This document shows positions 22,291 to 35,112 of a DNA stretch of 64,000 nt, one piece after another (the stretch's first letter is position 1; each line of letters starts with the position of its first letter). Source of the stretch: Trileptium ribeirensis. Taxonomy: Eukaryota > Nematoda > Enoplea > Enoplida > Thoracostomopsidae. A model generated the notes under the pieces. The model was not told the origin of the DNA. It made no database searches and was given only the letters and a program-made list of their open reading frames with translations. Where the stretch lies: assembly GCA_030248225.1 (NCBI GenBank), contig JASANE010004959.1, positions 1 through 64,000 of the forward strand, written 5' to 3'. The position numbers and the translations under genes were made by a program.

Positions 22291-22906
22291 AACCTTCAAA
22301 ATAATTTAGTATAAAGGATTGGTAGTAAAGTTGCAGATTATTTTGTTGTCATATTGTTCTCTAATCGATCTGCGTTTTAACCTTCAAAATAATTTAGTAT
22401 AAAGGATTGGTAGTAAGGTTGCAGATTATTTTGTTGTCATATTGTTCTCTTATTAATCTGCGTTTTAACCTTCAAAATAATATAGTATAAAGGATTGGTA
22501 GTAAAGTTGCAGATTATTTTGTTGTCATATTGTTCTCTTATTAATCTGCGTTTTAACCTTCAAAATAATATAGTATAAAGGATTGGTAGTAAAGTTGCAG
22601 ATTACTTTGTTGTCATATTGTTCTCTTATTAATCTGCGTTTTAACCTTCAAAATAATTTAGTATAAAGGATTGGTAGTAAAGTTGCAGATTATTTTGTTG
22701 TCATATTGTTCTCTTATTAATCTGCGTTTTAACCTTCAAAATAATATAGCATAAAGGATTGGTAGTAAAGTTGCAGATTATTTTGTTGTCATATTGTTCT
22801 CTTATTAATCTGCGTTTTAACCTTCAAAATAATATAGTATAAAGGATTGGTAGTAAAGTTGCAGATTACTTTGTTGTCATATTGTTCTCTTACCGATCTG
22901 CGTTTC
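22291..22906 (+). repeat. 88-bp tandem array, seven units
   Basis: AACCTTCAAAATAATTTAG or variants start at 22291, 22379, 22467, 22555, 22643, 22731 and 22819, exactly 88 bp apart. A few sites alternate between units (ATTTAG/ATATAG, ATTATTTTG/ATTACTTTG). No frame stays open through it. Confidence 0.97.
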
Positions 22907-23801
22907 ACGGTTCCAAAAGCCTTCGTTTAATATTTACATACGTTAAATACATACCATAAATTATTTATTTTATAAATTTTATTACATTGTCTGGCGTGTT
23001 GCATGTCTTCGATCTAGTGTAAAACAGCGGCTAGTTCTGTGTTTGTATATTTCTTGTGTCGTTTATGGACCCTATTTTTTCAGACCCGGTCTCCGATGTC
23101 AGACTACTTTGCGTATCGCGTGGCTTTTCCCAGTTCGGACCTTATTTAATGCGCGCCTTTCTGACACGCTCTCTGACGAATGTAACTGTTTCTCGTCCAA
23201 CCTCATAAATATAATGTGTAATTAAGCTCGTTCATTTTAACTGTGAGCATATTGTGTTTTTTATACTGCATAAATGCGTTAAATATGATGTTTTGAAATC
23301 GATTTTGGTTAGTAATTGTTCAGTTTAAAACCTCCACTATGATGATTTTTTATCTTTAGTACGTGCAATGATCAGATTGTCTCTGGCTAAGATGAAGCCC
23401 TTTGTAAATGTTCGACTGAACTGGACTACCACAAACCAGATTCGTATTCTGTACATGATATGCGACAATATTAGTGAAAACAATTTTTTTTCAATAAGCT
23501 TTCAATCAGGCAATATTAGATATATATGCGTCATCAAATATATACTTAGTATTTAATGAAATTAGTGCAGCGCTTTTTCAATCACCGAGTAGTTCTTCTA
23601 AAAATGCTTTTCATTTCTTTGTTGTTTGATGATCATAGTCAAGCAAAATTTGGGCTTATGAAAATAGCATAATTTATCACGCTAGAATTTGCAATACTGA
23701 CAATGAGTTTTGAGCGAGCAGTTCGCATTAACCATAGGATTTCAGCTAAATACAGTATAATTAACTTGAAATACGCAAAGGGCCATCGACTCATTTTTTG
23801 T
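22907..23801. other. Intergenic, nothing secure
   Basis: Two short open frames (23043-23225 and 23368-23556, +) follow acceptor-like TTTTTCAG and ATCTTTAG sites but show no recognisable domain and no matching donor or partner exon. Confidence 0.4.
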
Positions 23802-24041
23802 TCACTTTAAACGAAGTTTGATGCAGCTATTATGGCTGTTATTTGAATCAAACTTGTATATTCCATCGTTTTCGGCGAAATGCGTGCATACAGGATATAA
23901 AACGCTTACTGCGTTACTAGCTTCAACCTTAGTTACACACACCAAATTAGAGTGAAGCCAGTGCAGACGCCTCAAGATGGGTGTTATGTGTTCCTGTCGA
24001 CGAGCCCCTATATAAGCAGTTGAAACTATCACTAGGCTCAA
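23802..24041 (-). mobile_element. LINE ORF2 tail remnant
   Basis: The minus-strand frame reads ARRQEHITPILRRLHWLHS. This matches the stretch that follows the reverse transcriptase domain in CR1/L2/Rex-type non-LTR retrotransposons (HiTPiL+.LHWLPV). The following residues (KVEASNAVSVLYPVC) are in the place where those proteins continue, but differ. No reverse transcriptase core is visible upstream on the minus strand, so this is a 5'-truncated, decayed copy. It is the best-supported retroelement coding trace in the window. Confidence 0.65.
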
Positions 24042-24917
24042 TTGTGTTTTATCATGCGTCGCCTGCGATGTTATCCAGTGACATTGCGGCTATTATAAAC
24101 GCTTCGTGGTTTGCCACTAATCAGTTTATTGTTAAACATGTTCTGTATTTTTTCCTTCACTGCAGTAAGCACTGAAGCAAACAATTTATGGTTTTAACAT
24201 CCAAGACCATCACATCACAAAACTAATGTACACACTGAATGATCCGTGGATAAAAGAAATTCGTGATCATTCGTGGCTACTAAAGCTCTTTCATGGGTCT
24301 ACAGTACGCGTTTGTCTAAAACGCTCGGCTATTGCTAATTTGACGATAAATATGTACTCTGAAGTGAAGGACAATATTCCATATAGTTTGAGTACTGCGC
24401 TAGTATAAGCGAAATATGATACTCTTTGGTTAATTTGTAGTTATTGCTTTACTTTGAAGACTTGACACATTTTCGAAGTTAAGATATCCAATTTTAGAGG
24501 ATTTTTTTGCTTATGCGGAATTATGCGTGAATTATGTGACATGTGCACACTATGATGATTAAAATTAAAATTTGTTTTGATTTGATCCGATCGATTTTAG
24601 TGTTTCAGACATCGAGTCTTTTAAAATTAGCTATCTCAAGAAGATGTCGATTTTTTGCGGCCGTTTTCAAATGAGTTTGAGGTGAATCAGTTTGACTTCA
24701 ATAATATCGTTTCAAATCAAGATTATGGGTAGCTGCAGAACATGGTTTCCAGCTAACGTTTCGCTCACGAAATGTTCGAAATTTGTGATAATAGTTGTAT
24801 TATATATATGACATATTCTCGTTTTGTGGATTAAATATATAGAGCTAACCAAATTTCACCTATAAATAGAAACGGTAGTTTTGACACGAATAGAGCACGA
24901 ATAGAAACGGTAGTTTT
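24042..24917. other. Intergenic, nothing secure
   Basis: AT-rich, with two short open frames that have no features. A 36-bp direct repeat pair (GAAACGGTAGTTTTGACACG) lies at about 24870-24921. Confidence 0.5.
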
Positions 24918-25082
24918 GACACGTTTGCGCGTGCATTGTTACACGCTCGAGTTTTGAGGTTCTTTAAGGAACCGAGCAACAGCTCCCATATAGCTCAGTG
25001 GTGTACGTACTAAACTTTCACTGGAACGTCTCGGGTTCGATCCCTGGCGCCCGCTTGAGTCTGTGAAACATCGCACGATAGA
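24918..25082 (+). mobile_element. Family C element copy with clear A and B boxes
   Basis: Contains TAGCTCAGTGGT (24991-25002) and GGGTTCGATCCC (25033-25044), 30 bp apart, which are textbook RNA polymerase III internal promoter boxes. TTCTTTAAGGAACCGAGCAAC, shared with family C, lies just upstream. The acceptor ends do not pair, so this is a tRNA-derived repeat rather than a tRNA gene. Confidence 0.75.
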
Positions 25083-26419
25083 CAAATTACGAACATGAAA
25101 GGTAAATTGTAACCAATTCTGCGGCTGTTTTGTATGTATGCCTCGCATTATAAATATGCTCATTCATGTATATATTGCATGTGTATATATGTTCCTATGT
25201 TCATATTTGTATTATAATATATGTATGAATATATATGGTTATTCATGTGTTATAAATAACGTTTCCAATCTATGTCTTTGCACAACATGGGTTTTCAGGT
25301 CGAAACTTTCGCTTATAACCGCACAGATATTACTGCTTCAAATGTACGATAAACACTTTTTGAAAGCTGAAGTAAGCACTTCCGTAGCAGATACTAACAT
25401 ATTTGAAATTAGTAATTGCACAATTACAGACCAACGTAGAAAAATAAAATTATGTGAGTGCAAATTGTAACTTAATCGATTAATCGCTATAGTGCGCATA
25501 CAGCTGAATAAGCAGCACATAAACTAACGACGTAGAGTCAATATGTCGGTCGTATTTCATTTTCCGTAATGATTTTACCAACATTTCAATCAGCAGTATA
25601 CTTAATTTTGAGAATACTTGGAACTTAAGAACTGTTTTGCTGTAATTTCATATCTATATAATCAAAAGCCTTACTTACTCTCGTATTGTTTACCATTAGC
25701 TTGAAGAAAGGCTCATGCGACATAGTCGATAAGCTATTACAGTTTGGCTAAACAACAATGTGTGCCTATTTTTCTTTATATGGCTGCCGCCACAATCCCC
25801 CAAATCATGACATATTATTCGCATTGAAACTGGTGGCTGGTGGTATAGAAGAATTTGAACATGATTTTATAAATACTAAATCCTGTTCATTTGCCGGGTT
25901 TCTTTTGGTCGTTCGGTTGGCCGCTGTTTTATAATACGGCCGCATTACCGCGACGGAATGCACAAATATTTAATCGACGTTAGTCTTGTTACCTAATGGG
26001 TTTTAGCTGTATAATTTTGATTTTATTTTTGGCTTTTGGACGTTGTGCTACAACATCTTTTATATTTACAGATAAAACTAATTTACATAATGGAATATAA
26101 TTCCGCTGAAGCGCAATGTCATGCTGAGGCTCTTAGCATCGGGTTTTCAGCATTTTTGTCTGGAATTGTGTGTAAAAAGTGTTGTTGGACATATGGCAAA
26201 AAACTAGCTGTTTAGCCCTACTAGTATATAGGAGAAATCTTTTAGGTGTTTTATGAGTGTTAACCCTAGTTATATTATAAATTCACACTTGATATTTAAA
26301 AGTATTTAACCGAGATAGTATGCTATGTTATGCATAAACGCTAATTTTTGCTGATTCCTAACCGCCGTGAAAACTAAAGGTAAATAAATAAATTAGATAC
26401 AAGTATTAAAACTGAATCA
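25083..26419. other. Intergenic, nothing recognised
   Basis: AT-rich. The 110-codon frame at 25138-25470 is dominated by AT-derived residues (Tyr, Ile, Leu, Cys) and is not supported as a gene. Confidence 0.5.
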
Positions 26420-26852
26420 GAAACATAAGGCAAGAAAAATATGATTTTTTACAGCTTGCTGCACAAAACATAGCTCTTTATGTAGCTACCAATTCATTTT
26501 TGTTCAAAAGAAAACCGAACAAAAATTTATAACATAAGGCAAAAAATATGGTTTTTTACTGCTTGCTGCACAAAACATAGCTCTTTATGCAGCTACCAAT
26601 TCATTTTTGTTCAAGAGAAAAGTGAACAAAAATTTGAAACATAAGGCAATAAAAATACGGTTTTTTACAGCTTGCTGCACAAAACATATCTATTTATGTA
26701 GCTACCAATTCATTTTTGTTCAAAAGAAAAGCGCACAAAAATTTGAAACATAAGGTAAGAAAAATATGGTTTTTACTGCTTGCTGCACAAAACATAGCTC
26801 TTTATGCAGCTACCAATTCATTTTTGTTCAAGAGAAAAGCGAACAAAAATTC
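26420..26852 (+). repeat. 107-109 bp tandem array, four units in A-B-A-B order
   Basis: AACATAAGG starts units near 26420, 26530, 26636 and 26745. Units 1 and 3 share TTACAGCTTG and TATGTAGC. Units 2 and 4 share TTACTGCTTG, TATGCAGC and CAAGAGAAAA. The array therefore arose by duplicating a dimer. Confidence 0.9.
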
Positions 26853-26904
26853 GCAGTTTTCAGTACAACCATCTATAGTTATATCATAGTTGTCATTAAT
26901 GAGA

Positions 26905-27190
26905 GGTGCGGGATGAAGGTCGGAACCCCAAAATCACATTTTCCCACCTGAAGTCCTGTCTCCTCTCCTCCTTCGTCTTCACCTCACACACCTTCCCTCG
27001 AAGAAGGGTGAAAATTTTTAGCGAAAACTAAGTAACATCAGCAAATATTGGAAGAAGTTTTAGTAAAAATTGCAAATAATTGGATAAAATTTTAGCATAA
27101 TAAGGGAAAATTAACAATTTCTAAAATTTTAAAATGTATCTCCCTGCCGTACCTTCCTCTCCCCTAAAACACACAGTATTCCCCCACCTG
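26905..27190. repeat. G/C-rich head plus T/A-rich iterated tail
   Basis: GAGAGGTGCGGGATG...CCCACCTGAAGTCC, then a run of AAAATTTTAGC-type iterations, then CTCCCCTAAAACACAC. Same composition plan as 2883-3480 and 46660-47060. Confidence 0.4.
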
Positions 27191-29171
27191 ATCTTGGATA
27201 CCTATTAGTTATATCATTAGTGTCACGGCAGTGTCTTGAGAACAGTCAACTTTATTACAAGACACAACTAGTTCCTAATAAATTTGCTGCGAGATATTGC
27301 TACGGCTATTTTTGTTTTGTCGCAGTAAAATTTTATTGTTAGTTTGCATAAGATCTGGTTATAATCGAACATTTTTAGAGTCCTTTCCTTTAGCCGCCCC
27401 CAAAACCTAAATTGATCAAATTTTAAGACGCAATAATAAAGTTTTGTAATATTCTATTCAACTCAACGAGCTGGATCAGATAATATCCATTTTGGCCAGT
27501 TTTATGACATTTTTTGATTTTTTTGTTTCCCAATGGTTGAGTTCTCAAAGGGCTTTAAGCTCTGAGCTAGTGTATGAGACTCGGAGCTAGTGTATGAGAC
27601 TCTTCGGAGCTAGTGTATGAGACTCGTAGCCAAACGATCAGGATTACATACGCCGATGAAGCACACAGGTTTGTTCAGCACTACTCGAAATTCACACGAA
27701 ACTCACATATGAAAAGCCTAATGATTATTTACAGTATGTGCACGTATGAAAACTATTCATAAGTGTAGGCTAATTTTTGCTCCTATTTCGTGCACAGATC
27801 ATTGACATGTTCTAATAAGTTCCTAAAAACATACATACGACCAAGGTTACATAGTTACCTATAATAAATCAACAAGTATCAATCGAAAATTTCATTTATA
27901 AACTAAAAAAGATTGATTTCATTCTAAGCAATATAATAGATGTTTATGTATTGGGCAAATAGTAATTTTTATTACAAAGGTAGATTGTCAGCAGAAACCA
28001 TTAAGAATGTGATGATGATGTTCAACTTGCAGCTTTGGTTATTCTATATTATGTTGGAGATGTAATTGAATCATTTCTACTGGCACATTTTTATATATTT
28101 CTGTTTACATATAATAATTATTACGAAAGCATTTACATAGTATACACTGTGTTGTACCAGAGCGTGTCGTATTAAGTAATTCAACTTTCAAATTGTAAAC
28201 CAGTGTAATAGCATTACTCAGAAATTAAGATACCACTTGCTGTACGAATATAATAAATGCCTAACATAATATTACTAAGATAAACGCACGGCAGTAAATA
28301 AATGAGTTTTTTAGACAGACACGGAGGATCTAAGGATCCAAATATGATAATACCGCTCCAGCAAACTCTATGTACTACTGGGTGGATCCTTCTATCCGGC
28401 TTAAGCTTTGACGTAAGCGTAGCTCACCCTAGTCAACAGCACGAAATTGGAGCACTGTTGTGCCCTCTGGCAATAAGAATTTCGGATTACCCCTATTCTT
28501 TCATGCAACAAAATTATTTTAGCACCACTGTTCCCTCAGTAGGAAATTTTTAGAGTAGCCCGTTTGCTCTTAATAAACTTTAACATTTGTTAAACTCGGA
28601 ATCAGCGCTAAGTCCCAGGATTGAATAACTATTGCCTATACAGAACAATGTCAGATAACAAGGTATAGTAGGGCTATTAAACTAAGAAATAAAATTTGAA
28701 TATGATAAACTATTTACTCCGCGCCCCTCGATCAGGACTGACTCTATCATCGTTGGCAGCGACTGACTCGTTGATCGAACAAAAATCTCAGGGCTTGTAA
28801 GACCTAGACAAATATCAGAAACTCAACGAATTTTATATAATCTTGTATAGCCTCCAAGATAATGTAGAAGCCAACCACGCGACAATAATGCGACACATTT
28901 CTAGTTCAATTTGATGGTTAAACTTTACAACCTTGACATTTCAAACATACTATTCAGATTAGTCGTCGAAGTAGGGACGTGCAAATTAACTAAAAAATTT
29001 TTAAATTTTTGACGTACACGTTATTTTCGAATAATTACGCAAAAAATGCAACATTCAATTTTAGCCCAGCGTGGGCACCTTGTAATTTTTAACATAATCT
29101 GCTGATAAAGTTCGATTATACCATTGCAAAACATGTCAAACAATTCGGCACTTCTGAAACGTAAGCCTAGG
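27191..29171. other. Intergenic, nothing secure
   Basis: Three direct copies of GGAGCTAGTGTATGAGACTC or close variants lie at about 27563-27626. The 83-codon frame at 28302-28553 (+) is somewhat richer in GC but has no recognisable features. Confidence 0.5.
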
Positions 29172-29345
29172 TAACCCTGAGGAGTAATACGTTATATCAT
29201 TAGAAAAAATAGATTAGATTGTGGCGGCAGCTCCCCGAAAAAGGCTTAGGCTTAGTGCATGTTTCATGTAATGGCTTAAATTAGGCTATGGCTTAGGTTT
29301 AGTATAACGAGAACGGCGTGGCATAAGGTAATGCTTGCGCAATAT
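29172..29345 (-). mobile_element. MITE-B copy, inverted
   Basis: Read on the minus strand it has the family order CCGTTCTCGTTATAC, CTAAGCCTAAGCC, GCTGCCGCC and AACGTATTACTCCTCAGG. The + strand begins TAACCCTGAGG, the family terminal repeat. Confidence 0.75.
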
Positions 29346-30569
29346 TCTTTACTTGAAATAACATGTAAAGTGCGTGCGTTCCATTGCTAGAATTTTTACG
29401 CAGAACTTTTGAACCACGTCTCAAGTTTGGGTTCGCTGAAATATTACCATTGCTAGTTCTAAAGTCGCTGATGAAAAATGCCACTATTTACAAGAATTGC
29501 CCAATTTAATCGCCTTCCCAACGATGCCACTGTACACAAAAACTATATAATAAATTTCATCTTTTTATGATCGTGTAATAATTTCCTCATCTTTCACTTC
29601 TTGCGTAGCTGTGCCAAAAATATTTGTTTAGATTTCTATGAGGGACGTTGTTTCATCCTGGTCCTGTTAATTTAGAAGACACACTGGAAAAACCATGTCT
29701 ATTTAAAAATCATATGTACCATTGTAAAACCATGCAGCAACAAACAGTAAACAATTGTGCAACATGAAGACAACGTATAGAAATTTGTAGCTTAATTATC
29801 ACGCCAATGACACAGAACATTATGAAGCATATATCTGCAAACATTAGGCAAAACATATCAGAAGTTACATAGAGAGGCTTAGATTAATAATTGATCAAAT
29901 TTTAGTACAGACTTTTACAAACTATTTCTTTCGCACAGTTATAATTGCTCAATAATTGTTTAGTCTGATCAATGTTGCATTTGAAGTATCACATGACTAC
30001 TCGGTTGCTGATATATTTATTTACTGATAAATAAAATCAATTTATTAAGCCCTCATTTAAGAATCATCTTTTTGCATATGCACCGCTAACGTTCGTGCTG
30101 CGGTTATAAATTATTAACGAACGGTTCTTGTAATTTCAACACAATTTCGTAACATAACTGTAACATGAAAATATTTGTATAAATTTTCATGATACTTAAT
30201 AATAAAAATTTGAAAAGGGCCCATATGATTGTGGACTTTGTGTTAAATTTATATGTCGCAGTGGTAAGACAAGAGTTTGAATAACGAAATAACATATATC
30301 CAGTCGTCTTAGCCGAAATGGAAATTAGCTGGTGAAAATTAGGTTCGGTCGTACTTATAGGCGATGAAACGTGGCTTTGGACAATGCATCATTCCTAAAT
30401 AAACAAACCTGTAAATCTTAGATCCAATACAAGATTCAAGATGTTTAAGCGCTTTGTCATATTTTACAATGTTGACCATTTTACAATTTTCTTTATATTT
30501 CAAGTATATCCGAACTGGGACATACTTCAAGTTGCTTGTGTCGTCTCAAAGTTGAGTAACAGCACATTT
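29346..30569. other. Intergenic, nothing recognised
   Basis: AT-rich. Only short chance frames. Confidence 0.5.
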
Positions 30570-30810
30570 TATCCATTCCCGCATAGTGCGACACATTTGA
30601 TGCAGAGTGCTTTGTGAATCGATGCGTTAACCGACTTTGTCCTGGACGTGTGTTGTTATTGGCTAGCTTTGCGAGATTCATTCCTTAAAATGGACCGAGG
30701 AACAGCTCTCAAATAATGTAGCGGTTAGCGTAGGATCGTCACATCCAAACAACCCAGATTCATGCCGAAACCGCGACAAAGGTTGCTCAACATTGTACGA
30801 AATACACCAT
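30570..30810 (+). mobile_element. Family C element copy, diverged
   Basis: CATTCCCGCATAGTGCGACACAT near the start corresponds to CCTTCCCGCATACTGTCGCAC in the 15267 copy. GTTGTTATTGGCTAGC and GGACCGAGGAACAGCTC follow in the same order. The B-box region has decayed to CCCAGATTCATGCC. Confidence 0.6.
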
Positions 30811-31487
30811 AAACCAATACTGCAAGGCTAAAATATCGCAAAGTGTAAATATATATTATGTTCGCTGTATGTTGATATATCTTTTCAAAGTAACTATCAT
30901 CTCTTATACTACTGGTATCTTGCACATAGGTACCTTGTGGAACCTTATAACATCAGTGTGAGCGATCGTACGGTTGTTGCTATTTTACGCGGCTCTGTTT
31001 GAAACTCACAAGTGTGATTCGGCATCAATTGCAAAAGTACCAAATACAAAGTATATATCTTATATACTAGAACGGTATTAATGCCTCGCCAACTAAACTA
31101 AATAAAGCTTTTAACTCAACGATGCCCAATAAAACATAATGCTCTTCGGACAACTTAATATAACAACAGTTATTTTAATAAATGCATATTTAAATAACAA
31201 TTTCTCTAGACAAAATGACAACAGTATTTACTATAAAACAGCCACAAACCCCAAAAATTATTCCAAGTAGCATTGAGGAATATAGGCTGCGGTTTTTAGT
31301 GCCTCAAGAGTAATACATGCTACATACAAAATAATATACAGTGACATCCGTACAAAAATCAAGTTTTAATCAAGCGTGTCATAGGAATAAATTTGCATGC
31401 GTTACCACATTTTCGGATTACCACTAATATATAAATATGCATGTATATGTATAGTATATGTCATGGGCGTTGCAAGAGTGCCCTAAG

Positions 31488-31678
31488 TAACCCTGAGGGT
31501 GGAAATAAAATGCAGGCCATGTCGTTCTCGATATACTAAGCCTAAGCCTTAGTCTTAGCCTAAGTTAAAATCATTATAAGAGGCATACACTAAGCATAAG
31601 CCTAAGTCGTGGGGCTACCGCCCACCGCGCCGCTCTAAACTGTTCGTTTTCTAACGTTATAACGTACCGCCCCTCAGG
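31488..31678 (+). mobile_element. MITE-B, most complete copy
   Basis: Starts TAACCCTGAGGGT and ends CCGCCCCTCAGG, so the terminal inverted repeat is CCTGAGGG-like. Inside are GTCGTTCTCGATATAC, two CTAAGCCTAAG-type blocks, a GGGGCTACCGCCC block and AACGTTATAACGTA. No coding capacity. Confidence 0.8.
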
Positions 31679-33041
31679 AAAAAGTTGTCGTTTTTTACTG
31701 ACAAAGGTTAAAAAATTATTTGATGGGGTTATAATAAAGTGAATGTCAATTACATGTCGCTTCCACTTTTCGCCATCCGTTTTTGAAGATTTTGCGACGC
31801 TTCTTGTATATGTCTAAATATGGCATTATTTACTGCACTGTGAACGTTCTCACTAGACTATTTACGCCAGATTAGTTGTTTTATAGTCATTATTGACTCA
31901 AACTGAACCCAAATGGGCTCATATTCACTCGAAGCTTGAATCACACAACCGCGAGTTAAAGTGTAGCCTATAAACTTACCTATTTCGAGATTGTACCAAC
32001 TGATTGAATCTATGTCTTAAATTGTTTACAGTTTAGCATACCAGCATCCAGGAACTAACAAATCTATACGAGTTAGTACCTATATAATTTTTAGCCTGAC
32101 AATGGTCGTATTATCAACGAACAAGATATTTCTATTCTATCATCAACGCTGCACCACAGCTGTTGTTTAGTTAAAAAACGATAAAGCCGTTCTTGTAGAC
32201 AATTGGCACTGAAAAAAGTGATTTCAGACAAACACTTTCGAGTAAACACTTTGTGTCCAAGTCGTTTGTCTTATGCCGCCTGAAAGAACTAGGATTAAGA
32301 CGTTTTGATGAGGTCGTGATCGCACATATTTAGTTTTGTTTTGTTTTTTTGCTGTTTTTCTTTTGAACTAAGATAATCGTCGTCGATATATTTTAAAACT
32401 AACTGGCTAAATAGACAAGAATTCGATCGCCTTTATGTGAGAAAATGTTTTATTGGGTTTTCAAAAACGCGGATTATCTACTGTGACGCCGTGATAATAT
32501 TATTCTTTTTCAAAATCTGTCTCTTGTAAAAATATACAAACACATGCCTTTTTCATAATCCGTCTTTATCATACACACACGCCTTTTGTGAAAAAAATAG
32601 GTTTGAGATAGAAGATAGAACGACTGAGCTTAACATTTTTAGGTACATAAGGAAGCCACATGATTCAGTTATACATTTTAAGCATAATAGATGGTACATT
32701 TTATAATAGAAGGGGTGAATATGGCCCCCAGATAATATATTTGCTTGGTCATGATTGCTCCTGAAATTGAGCGCAATTTTTAGTACCTGTAAATTTTCAA
32801 TTAGTGAATAATTACGGTGCATTACGACCAGAAACCCCAAAATTATTGGGTGAATTGACTGAAGCAACAACCACAAATTTTCAAATTTGTGGGTACTTAG
32901 CACTTACAAAGTTTATCGGAAATATTTGTTTCACCGCTCTTCACTTTAAAAGTGGATGAATTGTATAATTAATATAACATTTTTGAAACTAGAAGTGATG
33001 TGATCTAAACGCCGATAAATTTTGCGCTGAGCTGTAAAACG
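31679..33041. other. Intergenic, nothing secure
   Basis: AT-rich. A 116-codon minus-strand frame at 32553-32903 is long for the composition but shows no motif, and its residues follow the base composition. Confidence 0.45.
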
Positions 33042-33204
33042 CAGTGTTGGACAAAGGCCTGTGAAGCCGGCGGCAGGCCGGTATTCCGGCCGGCAGGTCA
33101 AGTTGGCATTCCAGCCAGCCGGTTAGGTCAATACTCAGGCCGAACGGGTAGGAAGTTGTTTTGACCGGCTGGAGCGTCCGGTTTTCCAACTTCACATTGT
33201 ACTG
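33042..33204. mobile_element. GCCGG-saturated hAT-like element
   Basis: Left end CAGTGTTGGACAAAGGCC. The right end, read inverted, is CAGTACAATGTGAAGTTGG. In between, GCCGG/CCGGC occurs about nine times in 110 bp. CAGTGTTGG-type ends are common in hAT elements; the class is an inference. Confidence 0.5.
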
Positions 33205-33532
33205 AACAGGACATATATCATGTTGAAGTGTGACGGCCTTATTACATACAATTTGCTTTTATTATGTGACATATAGTTTAATTATATATATTATTTAAAG
33301 TTTTGCTATGGCGAACGTAACTTTCTCTCAATACACGTACAATTTTGATGCGTAAAAATCAGTGCTGAGTTTCGTACGTCTGCAAACATGCATAAATAAT
33401 TATGTCATAGGTGTGTAGTTTGTGTGGAATAATCTGATATTTTTGTTGGGCATCAGTAAATAGGATACTGGCAACTATTTTTGTGGCTAATGAATCTTTT
33501 TTACGTGAAATTTTTAACGTCACATAATTTTC

Positions 33533-34500
33533 ACTTTTTAACTGCCTGTGCATTTATACATTAAGCAGTGTTGCATTGTCGGTATATCGCAATGCTTTAC
33601 AACTTTTTAGCTGGCTGTGCATTTATACATTAAGCAGTGTTGCATTGTCGGTATATCGCAATGCTTTACAACTTTGTAGCTGCCTGTGCATTTATACATT
33701 AAGCAGTGTTGCATTGTCGGTATATCGCAATGCTTTACAACTTTTTAGCTGGCTGTGCATTTATACATTAAACAGTGTTGCATTGTCGGTATATCGCAAT
33801 GCTTTACAACTTTTTAGCTGGCTGTGCATTTATACGTTAAGCAGTGTTGCATTGTCGGTATATCGCAATGCTTTACAACTTTTTAGCTGCCTGTGCATTT
33901 ATACATTAAGCAGTGTTGCATTGTCGGTATATCGCAATGCTTTACAACTTTTTAGCTGGCTGTGCATTTATACATTAAGCAGTGTTGCATTGTCGGTATA
34001 TCGCAATGCTTTACAACTTTTTAGCTGGCTGTGCATTTATACATTAAGCAGTGTTGCATTGTCGGTATATCGCAATGCTTTACAACTTTTTAGCTGGCTG
34101 TGCATTTATACATTAAGCAGTGTTGCATTGTCGGTATATCGCAATGCTTTACAACTTTTTAGCTGGCTGTGCATTTATACATTAAGCAGTGTTGCATTGT
34201 CGGTATATCGCAATGCTTTACAACTTTTCAGCTGCCTGTGCATTTATACATTAAGCAGTGTTGAATTGTCGGTATATCGCAATGCTTTACAACTTTTTAG
34301 CTGCCTGTGCATTTATACATTAAGCAGTGTTGCATTGTCGGTATATCGCAATGCTTTACAACTTTTTAGCTGCCTGTGCATTTATACATTAAGCAGAGTT
34401 GCATTGTCGGTATATCGCAATGCTTTACAACTTTTTAGCTGCCTGTGCATTTATACATTAAGCAGTGTTGCATTGTCGGTATATCGCAATGCTTTACAAC
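33533..34500 (+). repeat. 69-bp tandem array, 14 units
   Basis: Unit: GCTTTACAACTTTTTAGC, TGGCTGTGCATTTATACATT, AAGCAGTGTTGCATTGTC, GGTATATCGCAAT (with variants). 968 bp divided by 69 gives 14.0 units. Because 69 is a multiple of 3 and one frame lacks stops, a 330-codon open frame appears. It is a by-product, because all differences between units are scattered and there is no sign of selection on residues. Confidence 0.97.
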
Positions 34501-34965
34501 GTGACAGCTACAGTTCGCTGTGCAAAGAGCAGACTCAAAATCTCTCTAATTCGTCACACCACATGTAAGGCGGATTGCAAATAAGGAGCCTTGAGCCGAA
34601 TCTGATTTACACGGATTCTATAAACGTTAAGAAACAGGTAACTATATGCTATAGTCCTCGTACTAAAGTACAAGCTGTTTTCCGAAAATGGCTGGAACAG
34701 GTTAAGCATTGTTTACACTGTAATAGCGGCTGCAGCGTAAAGACATTGCGGTTTTACGTGTAATTTTGAAGTGGATGAGAATGTATTTTGATTAAAGTAT
34801 ACCGCATATTAATTGTTGACATTTGAAGACCCAATTTTGAACACATTTTGAGGACAGTTGAAGAGGGTAAAAATTATTTTGTATAATTAGCACAGAAAAA
34901 TTCAGCATTTTACAAATATCATAGAAACACTTTGCAAGCTTAATTTCGAAGAAGTACGCATTCGT

Positions 34966-35112
34966 AGTGCTGTTGGATACCAGCCGGAAAATAGCCGGAT
35001 GGCCGGTAAATCGCCCCAGCGGCTTGTTTCCGGCCGACCAGCCGGTTTAGCGGTCAGCCGTTTTATGCGTTCGAAGGCCAGCCATCCGGTCGGCTTCCGC
35101 TCTTACTTTGCT
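34966..35112. mobile_element. Second GCCGG-saturated element
   Basis: Begins GTGCTGTTGGATACCAGCCGG, like the start of the 33042 element, and carries many GCCGG/CCGGC motifs. It lies in the same orientation about 470 bp right of the 69-bp array. Confidence 0.45.

Noticed and set aside
23368..23556. Possible MAM-like exon (NWTTTNQIRI)
   Set aside because: Superficial likeness to the YWTTINPNVRV stretch, but no conserved Cys spacing, no fitting donor and no partner exons.
25138..25470. 110-codon frame
   Set aside because: Residues mirror AT-rich, TAT/ATA-repeat base composition; no features.
32553..32903. 116-codon minus-strand frame
   Set aside because: No motif, no splice context, hydrophobic residues explained by composition.
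33576..34568. 330-codon open frame
   Set aside because: It is the 69-bp array read through; 69 is a multiple of 3 and the unit happens to lack a stop in this frame. No sign of coding selection.
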